Part shown: one piece after another, positions 33,547-42,430 of the stretch
How positions within the stretch are numbered: the stretch's first letter is position 1
Layout: every line of letters starts with the position of its first letter
Source of the DNA: Scatosoma sp045632265
Lineage (GTDB): Bacteria > Bacillota > Clostridia > Christensenellales > Borkfalkiaceae
Direction: 5' to 3'
Length of the DNA stretch: 64,000 bases
NCBI GenBank assembly: GCA_045632265.1
Contig: JAZQWG010000025.1
Location: forward strand, 1 to 64,000
Position numbers and translations under genes: made by a program
Notes under the pieces: model-generated
What the model saw: the letters and a program-made list of their open reading frames with translations, nothing else
Told to the model about the DNA's origin: nothing
Databases searched by the model: none

Positions 33547-36072
33547 TCACGCCTCGATAAGTTTATTTTGCAACGTAATATAATACGTCTTGTTGGCAGG
33601 AAGTTTTACCGTATATTTTTTGCCGTCATACGATACAACCGGCTTCGTCAACGTCTTATTTACTTCAATGTGGTACTTTCTATTGCCGTAGTTATATTCC
33701 GCTACGCCCGCATACGACATATCCGAAGGCAAGCAGCTTTCAATCTTCAAGCCTTCAACCGCAGGCGTGATACCTACAATGTCCGTAATGAACGTCAAAG
33801 GCACAAGACCGCTTTCAGGGAATTCGCCGTTGATACTTACTTGGTAAACACCAAAGCTCGTTCTCGGATCTCTACGCAAGGAGTCGATATGGAATTCGTC
33901 CATAATCTTATTAAATCTCGACATTGCGTTATCGCCCGAAACGTACGTTCTACCCGAAACGTCGTAGTGCGACGTGTAGAAAATCGTACCGCCGTTTTGC
34001 ATTTGCAAGCCGTATTCGCCCCAGTGACCGGGCAATACGTCGTTGAAGGAGTGACCGTTATACCACCAGTAGTGCAAGCCGTCTTCTTGAACCGTTTCTA
34101 CCGCAACCGTGTTGGAACGTGCCGAAACTTTGAAGTTATAGATGTCCTCGCCCGTGGACGTGTCCCCTTCGATAATTCTCTTACCGTCAACCCAGTCGTA
34201 AATAGCCGTTGCTTGTTCGTAAGAAGCAAGCCCAGCGGAAACTGCCATGAAGTTCAAGTAGGTGATGCCAAAGTCAAGCACGTCGCCCTTTACGTTGACG
34301 GACGTGATATATCTGCCCTTTGCGCTATCCCAGAAATATTCGTTGAACGTCTTCTTTACCTTGTTCGCAATCGTTTGATAATAGTTTGCGTTGTCGGCAT
34401 TGCCAAGGTAGTTTTCAATATCAGCCATTGCGAGCAACGATTGATAGAAAAGAATATTTTCGTACGAAGAGTTATAGCCGAAGAAGTTCAAGCTATCCCA
34501 GTAGTTGGAAGATACGCCGTAAACCGTACCGTCGTTTCTCGGATCGTAAATGGTCATCAAACCGGATACGCCGTTCAAGTTTACAAGCATGTATTCCATT
34601 GCTTTACGAAGCTTATCAAGCATGACTTGCCCCTTGCCGTTTACACTTTCAAGGAAGCCTTCCGTGCCGTTGCCCGTCAACAAATAATCACGGGAAGCGA
34701 TGATAAGCGAAGAGTTGTTGGTGTAGTGGTTTTGTTCGCCAAGGTGTTGAGGCGCACTTTCCGTAGCCCAAATGAAGCCGTCGTTTCTAACGTTGTTATT
34801 ATATTCACTTTCGTCCACTACGTATTTGTTCGTGCTCGTGTCGTAATACCAACCGTCACCACCGTACACAGCGTTTTTCAACGAGTTTACGTGGATATTG
34901 ATTGCTTCATCGTAGCCCGACCAGTTCAATTGCGCGCCGTTCCACGCCGTCCATTCGATAGACGCCGTCATCGTCGAGCCCGAACGGAAAGGTTCTACGT
35001 TCGTAGCTGCGCCACGCAAGGAATTGTACATTCTCGGCTCGGTTTTTGCAAGACCGAAGATTGCCCACATATTGCTCAAATCGGCGTTATAATATCCGTC
35101 GTACGAAGTGTACAACAACGTGCCTTTCTTACCGTAAACACGCATTTCTTCTACGCTGAAATATTTTACGCCCGATGCTGCCAAGGGGTACATCAAACTT
35201 CTAATACGAATACCGTTTGCGGAAATTTCGTCAAGGGGCAACGAAAGGGTTGCGCCCATGGGATTGGGGAAGTTCATGATGCACGAATATTGACCTTCCG
35301 AGTTGGGCAATACGTAATAGTAGTGCGGAAGCATATACCACGTATTACCGCCGTCCGTCGTATATTCTACGGAAATGTTGGAAGGGAAAATTGCCAAATC
35401 GGAAGGGAATTTAATTTCCAACGTATCAAGCGTATAATAATCGTCGAACAAATAGCCTACGTAATCGCTAGAAGAAACGGAATCGGATACTGCGCTTCTC
35501 CATTGCGTTTTATTGTTGCTGTCGGCAATGTTGGCATAACCGTAGTTATCCCCCGCCGTTGTCGAGCCGATGGGCGTGACGTTGTTGACCATTTCGCCAA
35601 CGTAATCGTCCCCCGTCACCTTCAAGGTTTGCGCTTCCGTCCAACCGTACATTTGTCCCGTTGCCATGTTCATTGCGCAAGCTTTGATATTGTATTGACC
35701 TGCTTTTTTATACGTATGATATACTTCACCGATTACTTTATAAGCATCGTTATAAACGTAAGGACCGTTGTAGCTCCACGTGCCGTCACCCCAGTCAACT
35801 ACGTAGTAGTTGTAGTTATCCATAGGGATATCGGGCGCAACGTACGCCGTCAATTTCGAGCCCGTTTTCGCCGTCGAAGCGGGCGGGATAATCAAGTTGA
35901 CGTTCGCACCCGTTCTTTGTTTATTTTTCGTCATTTCGTATTCGATTTCTTTCATATTACTTACTTGAACGTTTCCATCGCCGTTGCCGCTGGGAGTTTC
36001 GTCGCCGTTTTTGCAACCAACCATCGAGAAAGCCGTAATTACACAAAGCAAACATGCAAATAATTTTTTCAT
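33547..36072 (-). CDS. Lipoprotein with PKD-like, F5/8C-like and six-hairpin glycosidase-like domains (locus B)
   Basis: 841 aa. Lipoprotein signal MKKLFACLLC..SMVGC (Cys20). PKD-like domain with YYVVDWGDGTWSYNGPYV (about 80-97), discoidin-like domain (STTAGDNYGYANIADSNNKT), then a long (alpha/alpha)-type helical domain sharing TIYDPRNDG, SSYENILFYQSLLAMADI, NFMAVSAGLAS, GDTSTGEDIYNF, QMQNGGTIFYTSHYD and GEFPESGLVPLTF with the locus A lipoprotein at 9019. AAGGTG lies about 9 nt before the ATG, and the gene starts 1-2 nt past the upstream stop. Probably an extracellular hydrolase acting on a related glycan; catalytic residues are not assigned, but the conserved Asp and Glu in DPRNDG, GEDIY and GEFPE are the candidates. 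Confidence 0.75.
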   Translation of the reverse strand: MKKLFACLLCVITAFSMVGCKNGDETPSGNGDGNVQVSNMKEIEYEMTKNKQRTGANVNLIIPPASTAKTGSKLTAYVAPDIPMDNYNYYVVDWGDGTWSYNGPYVYNDAYKVIGEVYHTYKKAGQYNIKACAMNMATGQMYGWTEAQTLKVTGDDYVGEMVNNVTPIGSTTAGDNYGYANIADSNNKTQWRSAVSDSVSSSDYVGYLFDDYYTLDTLEIKFPSDLAIFPSNISVEYTTDGGNTWYMLPHYYYVLPNSEGQYSCIMNFPNPMGATLSLPLDEISANGIRIRSLMYPLAASGVKYFSVEEMRVYGKKGTLLYTSYDGYYNADLSNMWAIFGLAKTEPRMYNSLRGAATNVEPFRSGSTMTASIEWTAWNGAQLNWSGYDEAINIHVNSLKNAVYGGDGWYYDTSTNKYVVDESEYNNNVRNDGFIWATESAPQHLGEQNHYTNNSSLIIASRDYLLTGNGTEGFLESVNGKGQVMLDKLRKAMEYMLVNLNGVSGLMTIYDPRNDGTVYGVSSNYWDSLNFFGYNSSYENILFYQSLLAMADIENYLGNADNANYYQTIANKVKKTFNEYFWDSAKGRYITSVNVKGDVLDFGITYLNFMAVSAGLASYEQATAIYDWVDGKRIIEGDTSTGEDIYNFKVSARSNTVAVETVQEDGLHYWWYNGHSFNDVLPGHWGEYGLQMQNGGTIFYTSHYDVSGRTYVSGDNAMSRFNKIMDEFHIDSLRRDPRTSFGVYQVSINGEFPESGLVPLTFITDIVGITPAVEGLKIESCLPSDMSYAGVAEYNYGNRKYHIEVNKTLTKPVVSYDGKKYTVKLPANKTYYITLQNKLIEA

Positions 36073-36073
36073 A

Positions 36074-37432
36074 TTATTTCACCTTCCTTTTGATAATAAC
36101 AGCCCCAGCCATTGCGCCAACGAGCATTGCAACCGAAGAAATGCCTACTACGCCATTGCAGCCTTCTTTCTTTTCTTCTTCCTTCGTTTCTTCACCCGTG
36201 GACGAACCGCCGCCTACCGTAATGGTACACGTAGCCGAATACGTACCGTAATAATCTTTTACGGTGATCGTACACGTGCCTTCACCCATTGCGGTAACAG
36301 TACCGTTGTTTACGATAGCAACTCTTGAGTTGGACGTGCTCCACTTAAAACCAAGGTTTTCAGCTTCTTCGGGGAAATGCGATGCCGAAAGATACAACTT
36401 TCCGCCCACGGCGTCGATATGTCCACTCGTCATGTTCAAGCTTACGCCTTCCACTTCGGGAACAATTTCCGTAACCGTCACGATAACAGATCCCTTAAAG
36501 CCACCGTCTTTTGCAATGACGTAAATTTCCGTCACGCCCGCTTTCAAGGGGTGGATATAGCCCGCATTGTCCACAACGGCAATGTCGGGGTTTACCGAAA
36601 GGAAACGAACGTCTTGCACCGTTGCACCAACGGGTTGAACGGTGTAATTAAGTTTCACGGGTTCGCCCGTCAACGTCATTTCTACTTCCGTATTCGTAAC
36701 GGATACGCCCGTTGCAGGCGTATAGTTTTCAAATGCGATTCTATTGCCGTGTTCGTCAAGGTTGTAAATTTCTACGCCGTCGTAGAAAGAACCGTTCGTA
36801 TTCGCCGTGAACAAACCCACTCTACCGTAAATCAAAAGATCTTCGGGGTAAACTTTATTCAAACGTTCTACGCCGTCCACGAATACTTTTACGTAATCAG
36901 CGCAAACAACCACTTTCAAATCATAATATCCCGTCTTTTCCGAGAATTTGGACGAAGTTGCCGCTTGCGTAAGCGTAGTACCTTTCAATTCCACGCAAGG
37001 ATCGGGCATGAAATACAATGCGTTGCCGTCGCCAAGGTGGCGAAGGGAAAGTTCGCTTTTCGCAAATACGATACCCGTCAAGCCCGCTTGACCGTATGCA
37101 ACTTTGGTGTTAAATTCGAAATAGCGAACGTAGCAACCGTTAAGATACGTGACGGCATAATTGCCAGTAACGTCTCCGCCGCCGCAATCGTTGACGCGCG
37201 TTAAAGTGTCGTTTTCCGCCGTCCAGTGTGCGCTTAAATCCTCCACCCTACTCGATGCGCCGGAAATATATACGGGATAAACTTTATCTTCCAAGTTTGC
37301 ATCCGAAAAATCCAACGTGTAGGGCGTAGGTTCCGTTTCAGCCACCGCCGTTGCTGAAGCAACGGGGGCAGCTGCAAAAATCAGCGACACCATCGCTATG
37401 GCAGCGATGAATAATCTCTTAATTTTTTTCAT
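36074..37432 (-). CDS. LamG/BIG2 surface protein with C-terminal Gly-Cys anchor
   Basis: 452 aa. Signal peptide (1 to about 27, ending VASATA). LamG-like domain (about 38-235, with YVRYFEFNTKVAYGQAGLTG and DYVKVFVDGVERLN), then two BIG2 domains (about 240-325 and 330-405) with DIAVVDNAGYIHPLKAGVTE and SRVAIVNNGTVTAMGEGTCT. The tail is EEEKKEGCNGVVG, a hydrophobic helix and IIKRKVK. It occupies the same operon slot as the 1404-aa protein of locus A, between the binding protein and the PKD-F5/8C lipoprotein, and looks like a short version of it. Likely a wall-associated binding protein. Confidence 0.8.
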   Translation of the reverse strand: MKKIKRLFIAAIAMVSLIFAAAPVASATAVAETEPTPYTLDFSDANLEDKVYPVYISGASSRVEDLSAHWTAENDTLTRVNDCGGGDVTGNYAVTYLNGCYVRYFEFNTKVAYGQAGLTGIVFAKSELSLRHLGDGNALYFMPDPCVELKGTTLTQAATSSKFSEKTGYYDLKVVVCADYVKVFVDGVERLNKVYPEDLLIYGRVGLFTANTNGSFYDGVEIYNLDEHGNRIAFENYTPATGVSVTNTEVEMTLTGEPVKLNYTVQPVGATVQDVRFLSVNPDIAVVDNAGYIHPLKAGVTEIYVIAKDGGFKGSVIVTVTEIVPEVEGVSLNMTSGHIDAVGGKLYLSASHFPEEAENLGFKWSTSNSRVAIVNNGTVTAMGEGTCTITVKDYYGTYSATCTITVGGGSSTGEETKEEEKKEGCNGVVGISSVAMLVGAMAGAVIIKRKVK

Positions 37433-37451
37433 TTTTTTCTCCTAAATGCTA

Positions 37452-39131
37452 TTATGCAATCCAACCGTATTGCTTAAATTGTTTTCTTGCTTCAAGCAAG
37501 AGTGCGTCACCGCCGCTTCTCTTCCAATCAGCAACGAAGTCGTTATACTTTTGTTGCGACGTAGCAGCATCCCAGTTAGCGTTTACGTATTCGTATTCAA
37601 ACGCTTGCATCTTTCTCGTCAACGTAGCGATCGTGGAAGAATCCAACTTCAATACGCTGCCGTATTGCAATCTTCTTGCATAGTTTGCCGTCGTTGCATC
37701 GTGTTCGATAACTTTATTAACGATCTTGGTAACCGTTTGATTACTCGTACCTTGTACAACGCCGTCGTCTTTACTACGGAAGAACATACCCCAGTCCCAT
37801 GCGCCGGGATATTGCGAACGATAAGATCTATTCGCTACGCCTTCGTCGCCCGTGTACAAATATACTCTGTTCGTATTTTCAATCATTTGGAAATTCAAAC
37901 TGTCTTCAATGCCGATACCCCAACGAAGCGCATCATAGCCCTTGGAACGATTGTAAACCGTTTCGCCTTGTTCGTTTACCGTCTTCGTCATTGCCAAATC
38001 GTCAAGGAACGCAATAATTTTTTCCATCTTCGCATCGTCGTTTGCCGCTTTTACGGAAACGGTGATAATCGTGCCAAGGAAGCCGTCGGAAGGTTGATAA
38101 CCACCGTAAGGGCAAGAAGGATCCTTGGGTACGGGATAGGTCTTCCACCAGTCGGTCGTATCTACGGGCGTGGTGTTGTTAGCGCTTGCTTGACGGTTGA
38201 AGTAGCTTTGCGTCGATTCGCTAATTTCACCCGTGTACCATTCGATACCGATTTTACCAGCGGTGCTCGTCTTTTCCGCTGCGCTTTGATAATACCAACG
38301 GGGTTCGATCAAACCTTCTTTGATAATCGTTCTAATGAAGTCGAGCATCAATTTTTCCGTGCCGTCGGTGATACCGAAGTCAACGTTGTTATTTTCGTCA
38401 AAGTAAATACCCCAAGGCAATTGACATACTGCGCCGTACATCAAAGGAATCCACGTACCAAGTACACCAAAGTCCGTTTGTTCCCCTGCCGTAGAGAACG
38501 CATAGCAGCCAGGCTTGTTCTCCTTAATCCATCTTGCGAAGCTCAACAAATCATCGGGGGTGTTGGGTTGCCAGTTAGCGCCAGCAAGCGTGCTACGGAA
38601 TTCGTTTGCCCAGTCTTCTCTAATCTTAAGCGACCAAGAAGGAGGATCGGGCAACGTCCAAAGCGCCGTCAAGCCGTTTTCTTCCGTCAACATGAGTTTT
38701 GCGATGGAAGGTTCGTTAGGTCTATCCGCATCGGGCGTGTTTACAATCGTTTTGAAGTTGGGCATCTTATCCAAGTAAGGCGTCCAGTCGCTAAGCAATA
38801 CGCCTTGGTTGTAAATCGTACGGAAGCTGTCGATGTTTTCAAACGCTACGATATCAGGCATATCGTCGGGGTTGGAGAACTTCAATTGCGAAGTGGTAGC
38901 AAAGTCACTTGCCGCAATCAACGTTACGTCCAAGCCGTAGTTGTCTTTAATGTATTTCTTATAAGGGTCGTTATCCGTCGTAGGTTGACCTACTGCTGCC
39001 GAACAAAGAATAGTCACTTTGTCCGACGTTTCCGTCCCCGTACCCAAAGGACGTCTTTCTTTACAGCCTACCATGCCAAGAACAGCAGCAGCCGAAAGAA
39101 CCAAACTAATAATACGATTCTTTAATTTCAT
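37452..39131 (-). CDS. Sugar ABC transporter substrate-binding lipoprotein (LplA-like, locus B)
   Basis: 559 aa. Lipoprotein signal ending LGMVGC (Cys23). Body with KKYIKDNYGLDVTLIAASDF, DMPDIVAFENIDSF, NTPDDLLSFARWIKENKPG and DWWKTYPVPKDPS, aligning along its length with the binding protein at 15920. It sits 38 nt after the LplC-type permease. Receptor for an oligosaccharide imported by the two upstream permeases; ligand unknown. Confidence 0.88.
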   Translation of the reverse strand: MKLKNRIISLVLSAAAVLGMVGCKERRPLGTGTETSDKVTILCSAAVGQPTTDNDPYKKYIKDNYGLDVTLIAASDFATTSQLKFSNPDDMPDIVAFENIDSFRTIYNQGVLLSDWTPYLDKMPNFKTIVNTPDADRPNEPSIAKLMLTEENGLTALWTLPDPPSWSLKIREDWANEFRSTLAGANWQPNTPDDLLSFARWIKENKPGCYAFSTAGEQTDFGVLGTWIPLMYGAVCQLPWGIYFDENNNVDFGITDGTEKLMLDFIRTIIKEGLIEPRWYYQSAAEKTSTAGKIGIEWYTGEISESTQSYFNRQASANNTTPVDTTDWWKTYPVPKDPSCPYGGYQPSDGFLGTIITVSVKAANDDAKMEKIIAFLDDLAMTKTVNEQGETVYNRSKGYDALRWGIGIEDSLNFQMIENTNRVYLYTGDEGVANRSYRSQYPGAWDWGMFFRSKDDGVVQGTSNQTVTKIVNKVIEHDATTANYARRLQYGSVLKLDSSTIATLTRKMQAFEYEYVNANWDAATSQQKYNDFVADWKRSGGDALLLEARKQFKQYGWIA

Positions 39132-39169
39132 TTATGTTTATCTCCTTTTTTGTTTTCGTTTTTTTTATA

Positions 39170-40057
39170 TTAACCTTTTACTGCGCCAAGGTAAACGCCG
39201 TCTTTGAAGAACTTTTGGAAGAAGGGATAGATACACAAGATAGGCACGAAACCTACTATCGTGAGCGCCATACGCAACGTCGTTTGCGTGACACCCCCTT
39301 CTATACCCAAATTCACTTGTGTCGAGTCGATTTGAGAAAGGTTGTTGAAGTTGATCATGATATAATATTGCAACGTCCACAAATGCGAGTGGGCTTGGTC
39401 AATATAAATCATTACGTCAAACCAGTTGTTCCAGTGCGTAACCATCGTAAACAAGCCGATGGAAGCAACGACGGGTTTAGACAAGGGAAGAATAATTCTT
39501 GTAAACAATCCCATTTCGCCGATACCGTCAATGATTGCCGCTTCTTCGATTTCTTTGGGCAAGCCCGCGAAGAATTGTTTGAAAATCAAAATGTTCCACG
39601 CGCTTACGATGTTGGGCAAAATCATCGACCAAAAACTGTTCAACAAGCGCAATTCCTTAATAACCAAGTAGTTGGGAATCAAGCCACCCGAGAAGAAAAT
39701 GGTGAAAAGCAACAAATAGATGTACGCCTTCTTCCCAGGGAAGTTATCTCTCGAAAGCACGTAGCCAACCAAAGCATTGATGATGACGGACGTCAACGTA
39801 CCAACCACCGTTCTAAGCAGCGATACGCCCAACGCTTTCAATACGTAGCTACCTACGCCGAAAATCTTTTTATAAGCAATCAACGTCGGTTTTGTCGGGA
39901 ACAACACCAACAAGCCGTTTCTATCCATCCATTCGGCTTCCCCACATACGGATACGCCGAGCGTATATAACAAAGGATACACGCAAAGAATCGCTAACAG
40001 CACGGAAAAGAAGATACAAAAAGCTTCAAATATTTTATCGGTTTTTCCTCTAATCAT
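39170..40057 (-). CDS. Carbohydrate ABC transporter permease, LplC/YtcP type (locus B)
   Basis: 295 aa, about six membrane helices, EAA loop EAAIIDGIGEMGLFTRIILP, and the subfamily-typical end FKDGVYLGAVKG. It starts 12 nt after the LplB-type permease. Together with it and the lipoprotein at 37452 it forms one importer, again without an ATPase gene in the operon. Paralogous to the permease at 17690. Confidence 0.9.
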   Translation of the reverse strand: MIRGKTDKIFEAFCIFFSVLLAILCVYPLLYTLGVSVCGEAEWMDRNGLLVLFPTKPTLIAYKKIFGVGSYVLKALGVSLLRTVVGTLTSVIINALVGYVLSRDNFPGKKAYIYLLLFTIFFSGGLIPNYLVIKELRLLNSFWSMILPNIVSAWNILIFKQFFAGLPKEIEEAAIIDGIGEMGLFTRIILPLSKPVVASIGLFTMVTHWNNWFDVMIYIDQAHSHLWTLQYYIMINFNNLSQIDSTQVNLGIEGGVTQTTLRMALTIVGFVPILCIYPFFQKFFKDGVYLGAVKG

Positions 40058-40069
40058 ATCTTACCTCCC

Positions 40070-41518
40070 TTACCAAGCACCTATCCCAACAAGACGTTGA
40101 GACAATTTATGAGAACCTATAACCATAAACAAACCTATGGCTGCTTGCACGAAAGAAATCGCTGCGGATAAACCGTATTTGAGTTCTTGCAAGCCTTCCC
40201 AGTATAGCCAAGTGTCAATAACGAGCGCTTTATTTTCTCGCACCGCACTCGTTGCGAAGATGAGAATTTGTTCGCCGCCCGCGCCTTTTAAGATATTACC
40301 AACCGACATAATAACTTGATAAACCAAAATAGGCACCAACGAGGGAAGCGTAATTCTTCTAAGTTTTGCAAACACGCCCGCGCCGTCCAAGGACGCTGCT
40401 TCATAAAGCGTTCTATCAATGCCCATCAAACTTGCGGTGAACAAGATTGTACCCCAGCCAACTTCCTTCCAGATGGAAGTGAAAATCATGTTGGGATAGA
40501 ACAAATCTTTTCTTGACAAGAAATCCACCGTTTCTTTGCCCATTAAGTTCAACAGGTTATTGATAACACCGTCGGGCGTAAAGAAGTTGGAAAAGATTGC
40601 GTAGATAACTACCCAGCTGAAGAAGTGCGGGATATATACGATCGTTTGGATAACGCTTCTAAAACGGTTGCTTGTGATATGATAGAATATCAATGCGAAA
40701 ATTACCGAAGGCAAAATCCCCGCAATCAAACGCAAAATACTCAAATAAACCGTTTGCCAAATAACCATGAGCATGGTCGAATCTGAGAACATATATTTGA
40801 TGTTATCAAGCCCGTTCCAGCGGCTCCCCCACACGCCGTCGATAAGTTTATAATCCTTAAATGCAAGAATCGTTTGCAAAACGCTGGGATACACGTTGAA
40901 GATGAGAATGAGCAAGGTGGGAATAATTAAAACGAGATAGAAGAACTTATAACGTTTTACCTTATCCATAACTTCCAAGCGAAGGAAGGTTTGGACAGCG
41001 CCCGCCAACAGCATCAAAATTGCAAAAATCAAGAACGTGGATTTTACTTCATAGAGTTGGAAGAAAGTAAGGACGTTTCCTTCGGGGTCTACTACCCACA
41101 AGCTCTTCCCCGTCAATAAAAATACGTAGAAGATGAGAAGAAAAGCTCCGTACCCCATCAAGATATAGCCCGACAACTTATTGTCTTCTTTTTTCTTGAA
41201 CGTCTTAAACGCCGAATAGCCCAAGCACGCAAGCGGAACAACTAAATTAAGCACCGCCACGATAATTGTATAAATCGGGACGAACACTTCCACTTGTTTG
41301 CCATAGAAAAGGAACAGCAAACTGCCCGAATAAGGAATACTGCCTAAAATCGCGCTGCCCGATATTGCGATGGACACCGCTTTATAGTTAAGCGCAAGAT
41401 AGCCAGCAAAAAGGAAGAAACACATTGCTGCAACAAGTATAACGGCTTGTACAATAAACTTGCCGTACACACGCGAAACAACTTGCTTTTCCGATGTGTT
41501 TATCGCAACTGCCTCCAT
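40070..41518 (-). CDS. Carbohydrate ABC transporter permease, LplB type with N-terminal extension (locus B)
   Basis: 482 aa. As in locus A, residues 1 to about 190 hold additional hydrophobic segments not found in standard LplB, followed by the canonical permease (YKFFYLVLIIPTLLILIFNV onward; WGSRWNGLDNIKY; EAA loop EAASLDGAGVFAKLRRITLP). The ATG overlaps the stop of the AraC gene as TAATG, so the regulator and permease are translationally coupled. Confidence 0.88.
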   Translation of the reverse strand: MEAVAINTSEKQVVSRVYGKFIVQAVILVAAMCFFLFAGYLALNYKAVSIAISGSAILGSIPYSGSLLFLFYGKQVEVFVPIYTIIVAVLNLVVPLACLGYSAFKTFKKKEDNKLSGYILMGYGAFLLIFYVFLLTGKSLWVVDPEGNVLTFFQLYEVKSTFLIFAILMLLAGAVQTFLRLEVMDKVKRYKFFYLVLIIPTLLILIFNVYPSVLQTILAFKDYKLIDGVWGSRWNGLDNIKYMFSDSTMLMVIWQTVYLSILRLIAGILPSVIFALIFYHITSNRFRSVIQTIVYIPHFFSWVVIYAIFSNFFTPDGVINNLLNLMGKETVDFLSRKDLFYPNMIFTSIWKEVGWGTILFTASLMGIDRTLYEAASLDGAGVFAKLRRITLPSLVPILVYQVIMSVGNILKGAGGEQILIFATSAVRENKALVIDTWLYWEGLQELKYGLSAAISFVQAAIGLFMVIGSHKLSQRLVGIGAW

Positions 41519-42345
41519 TATTTTTTTCCTCCAAACTTTTCTTTGTATTTTATAGGCGTATCGCCCACTATCTTTTTGAATTGAACGTAGAAATATTTCA
41601 AATCGTTAAAACCTACGAGCATAGCCACTCTCGCCACCGAATAATCGGTTTTCAAAAGGTAATGGCAAGCTTGCTCGATACGGTATTTTACCATATATTC
41701 GATAATCGACGTATCCTTTTCACGTTTGAACAAGCGTTGCAAATATTGCTTATTCAACCCACAGGATTTCGCCACGTCTTCTACGCTGATTTGCTTATCG
41801 TAGTTTTCACGAATATATCTTCTTGCCGTTTCGATATACGAATCGACTTGTCTTTTCGCCCTACCCCTATTCGTGCGCTTTGCGGTGCGCGCAGGCAAGG
41901 AACGATACATATTTGTCAAAAGCACCTTCGTCAAGCTGTACGTGACGTCTTCGTATTTCCAAGGCTTCTTTTGATATTCTTCAATGATTTGTTCAATCAA
42001 ATATTTAGAATAGGGAACTTTATCCACGGAAAATACGTGTTTAGGCGAGAACACTTCCCAATCGAATTGATAGAAATCAAAAGGGAAGATGACGTTGACA
42101 ATGGAAAACGCCGCCGCGTTGCCAATAGGATGAATCGAGTGCTGAATTTCTTGATTTGCCATCACGAAGAAATCCCCTTTCTTCAAAGGAATTTTTTCAT
42201 CACCGATCTTGTTTTCCGCTTCCCCGCTTTCTACGTACACAAGCTCGATAAACTCGTGCGAGTGAGGAACAATCGAATCGTAGCCGCTACTTTTAACAAC
42301 TACTACGTTGTCTTTTGAATCAAACATTTTGATATTAAAAGCCAT
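41518..42345 (-). CDS. AraC-family transcriptional regulator of locus B
   Basis: 275 aa. N-terminal cupin-like sensor (about 1-140: PHSHEFIELVYVESGEAENK, KGDFFVMANQEIQHSIHPIG) and a C-terminal double HTH (about 175-270: VEDVAKSCGLNKQYLQRLF, VARVAMLVGFNDLKYFYVQF, IVGDTPIKYKEKF). A Lys/Arg-rich linker (TAKRTNRGRAKRQ) joins the halves. It leads the transporter genes exactly as in locus A and probably activates its own block in response to an imported sugar. A GGAGGAAT site lies upstream of the ATG. Confidence 0.92.
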   Translation of the reverse strand: MAFNIKMFDSKDNVVVVKSSGYDSIVPHSHEFIELVYVESGEAENKIGDEKIPLKKGDFFVMANQEIQHSIHPIGNAAAFSIVNVIFPFDFYQFDWEVFSPKHVFSVDKVPYSKYLIEQIIEEYQKKPWKYEDVTYSLTKVLLTNMYRSLPARTAKRTNRGRAKRQVDSYIETARRYIRENYDKQISVEDVAKSCGLNKQYLQRLFKREKDTSIIEYMVKYRIEQACHYLLKTDYSVARVAMLVGFNDLKYFYVQFKKIVGDTPIKYKEKFGGKK

Positions 42346-42430
42346 AATTCTATTCCTCCTTATTTCCGTTTACAAAAGCACAGCCTATCCACTTTGCTTT
42401 TTTTATCATTTATGTGCCTTTATTTTTTCG

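Noticed and set aside
42374..42401. Possible terminator between the oxidoreductase and AraC gene
   Set aside because: Only a 7-bp A/T-rich stem with a 14-nt loop; too weak to claim, so cotranscription remains possible.
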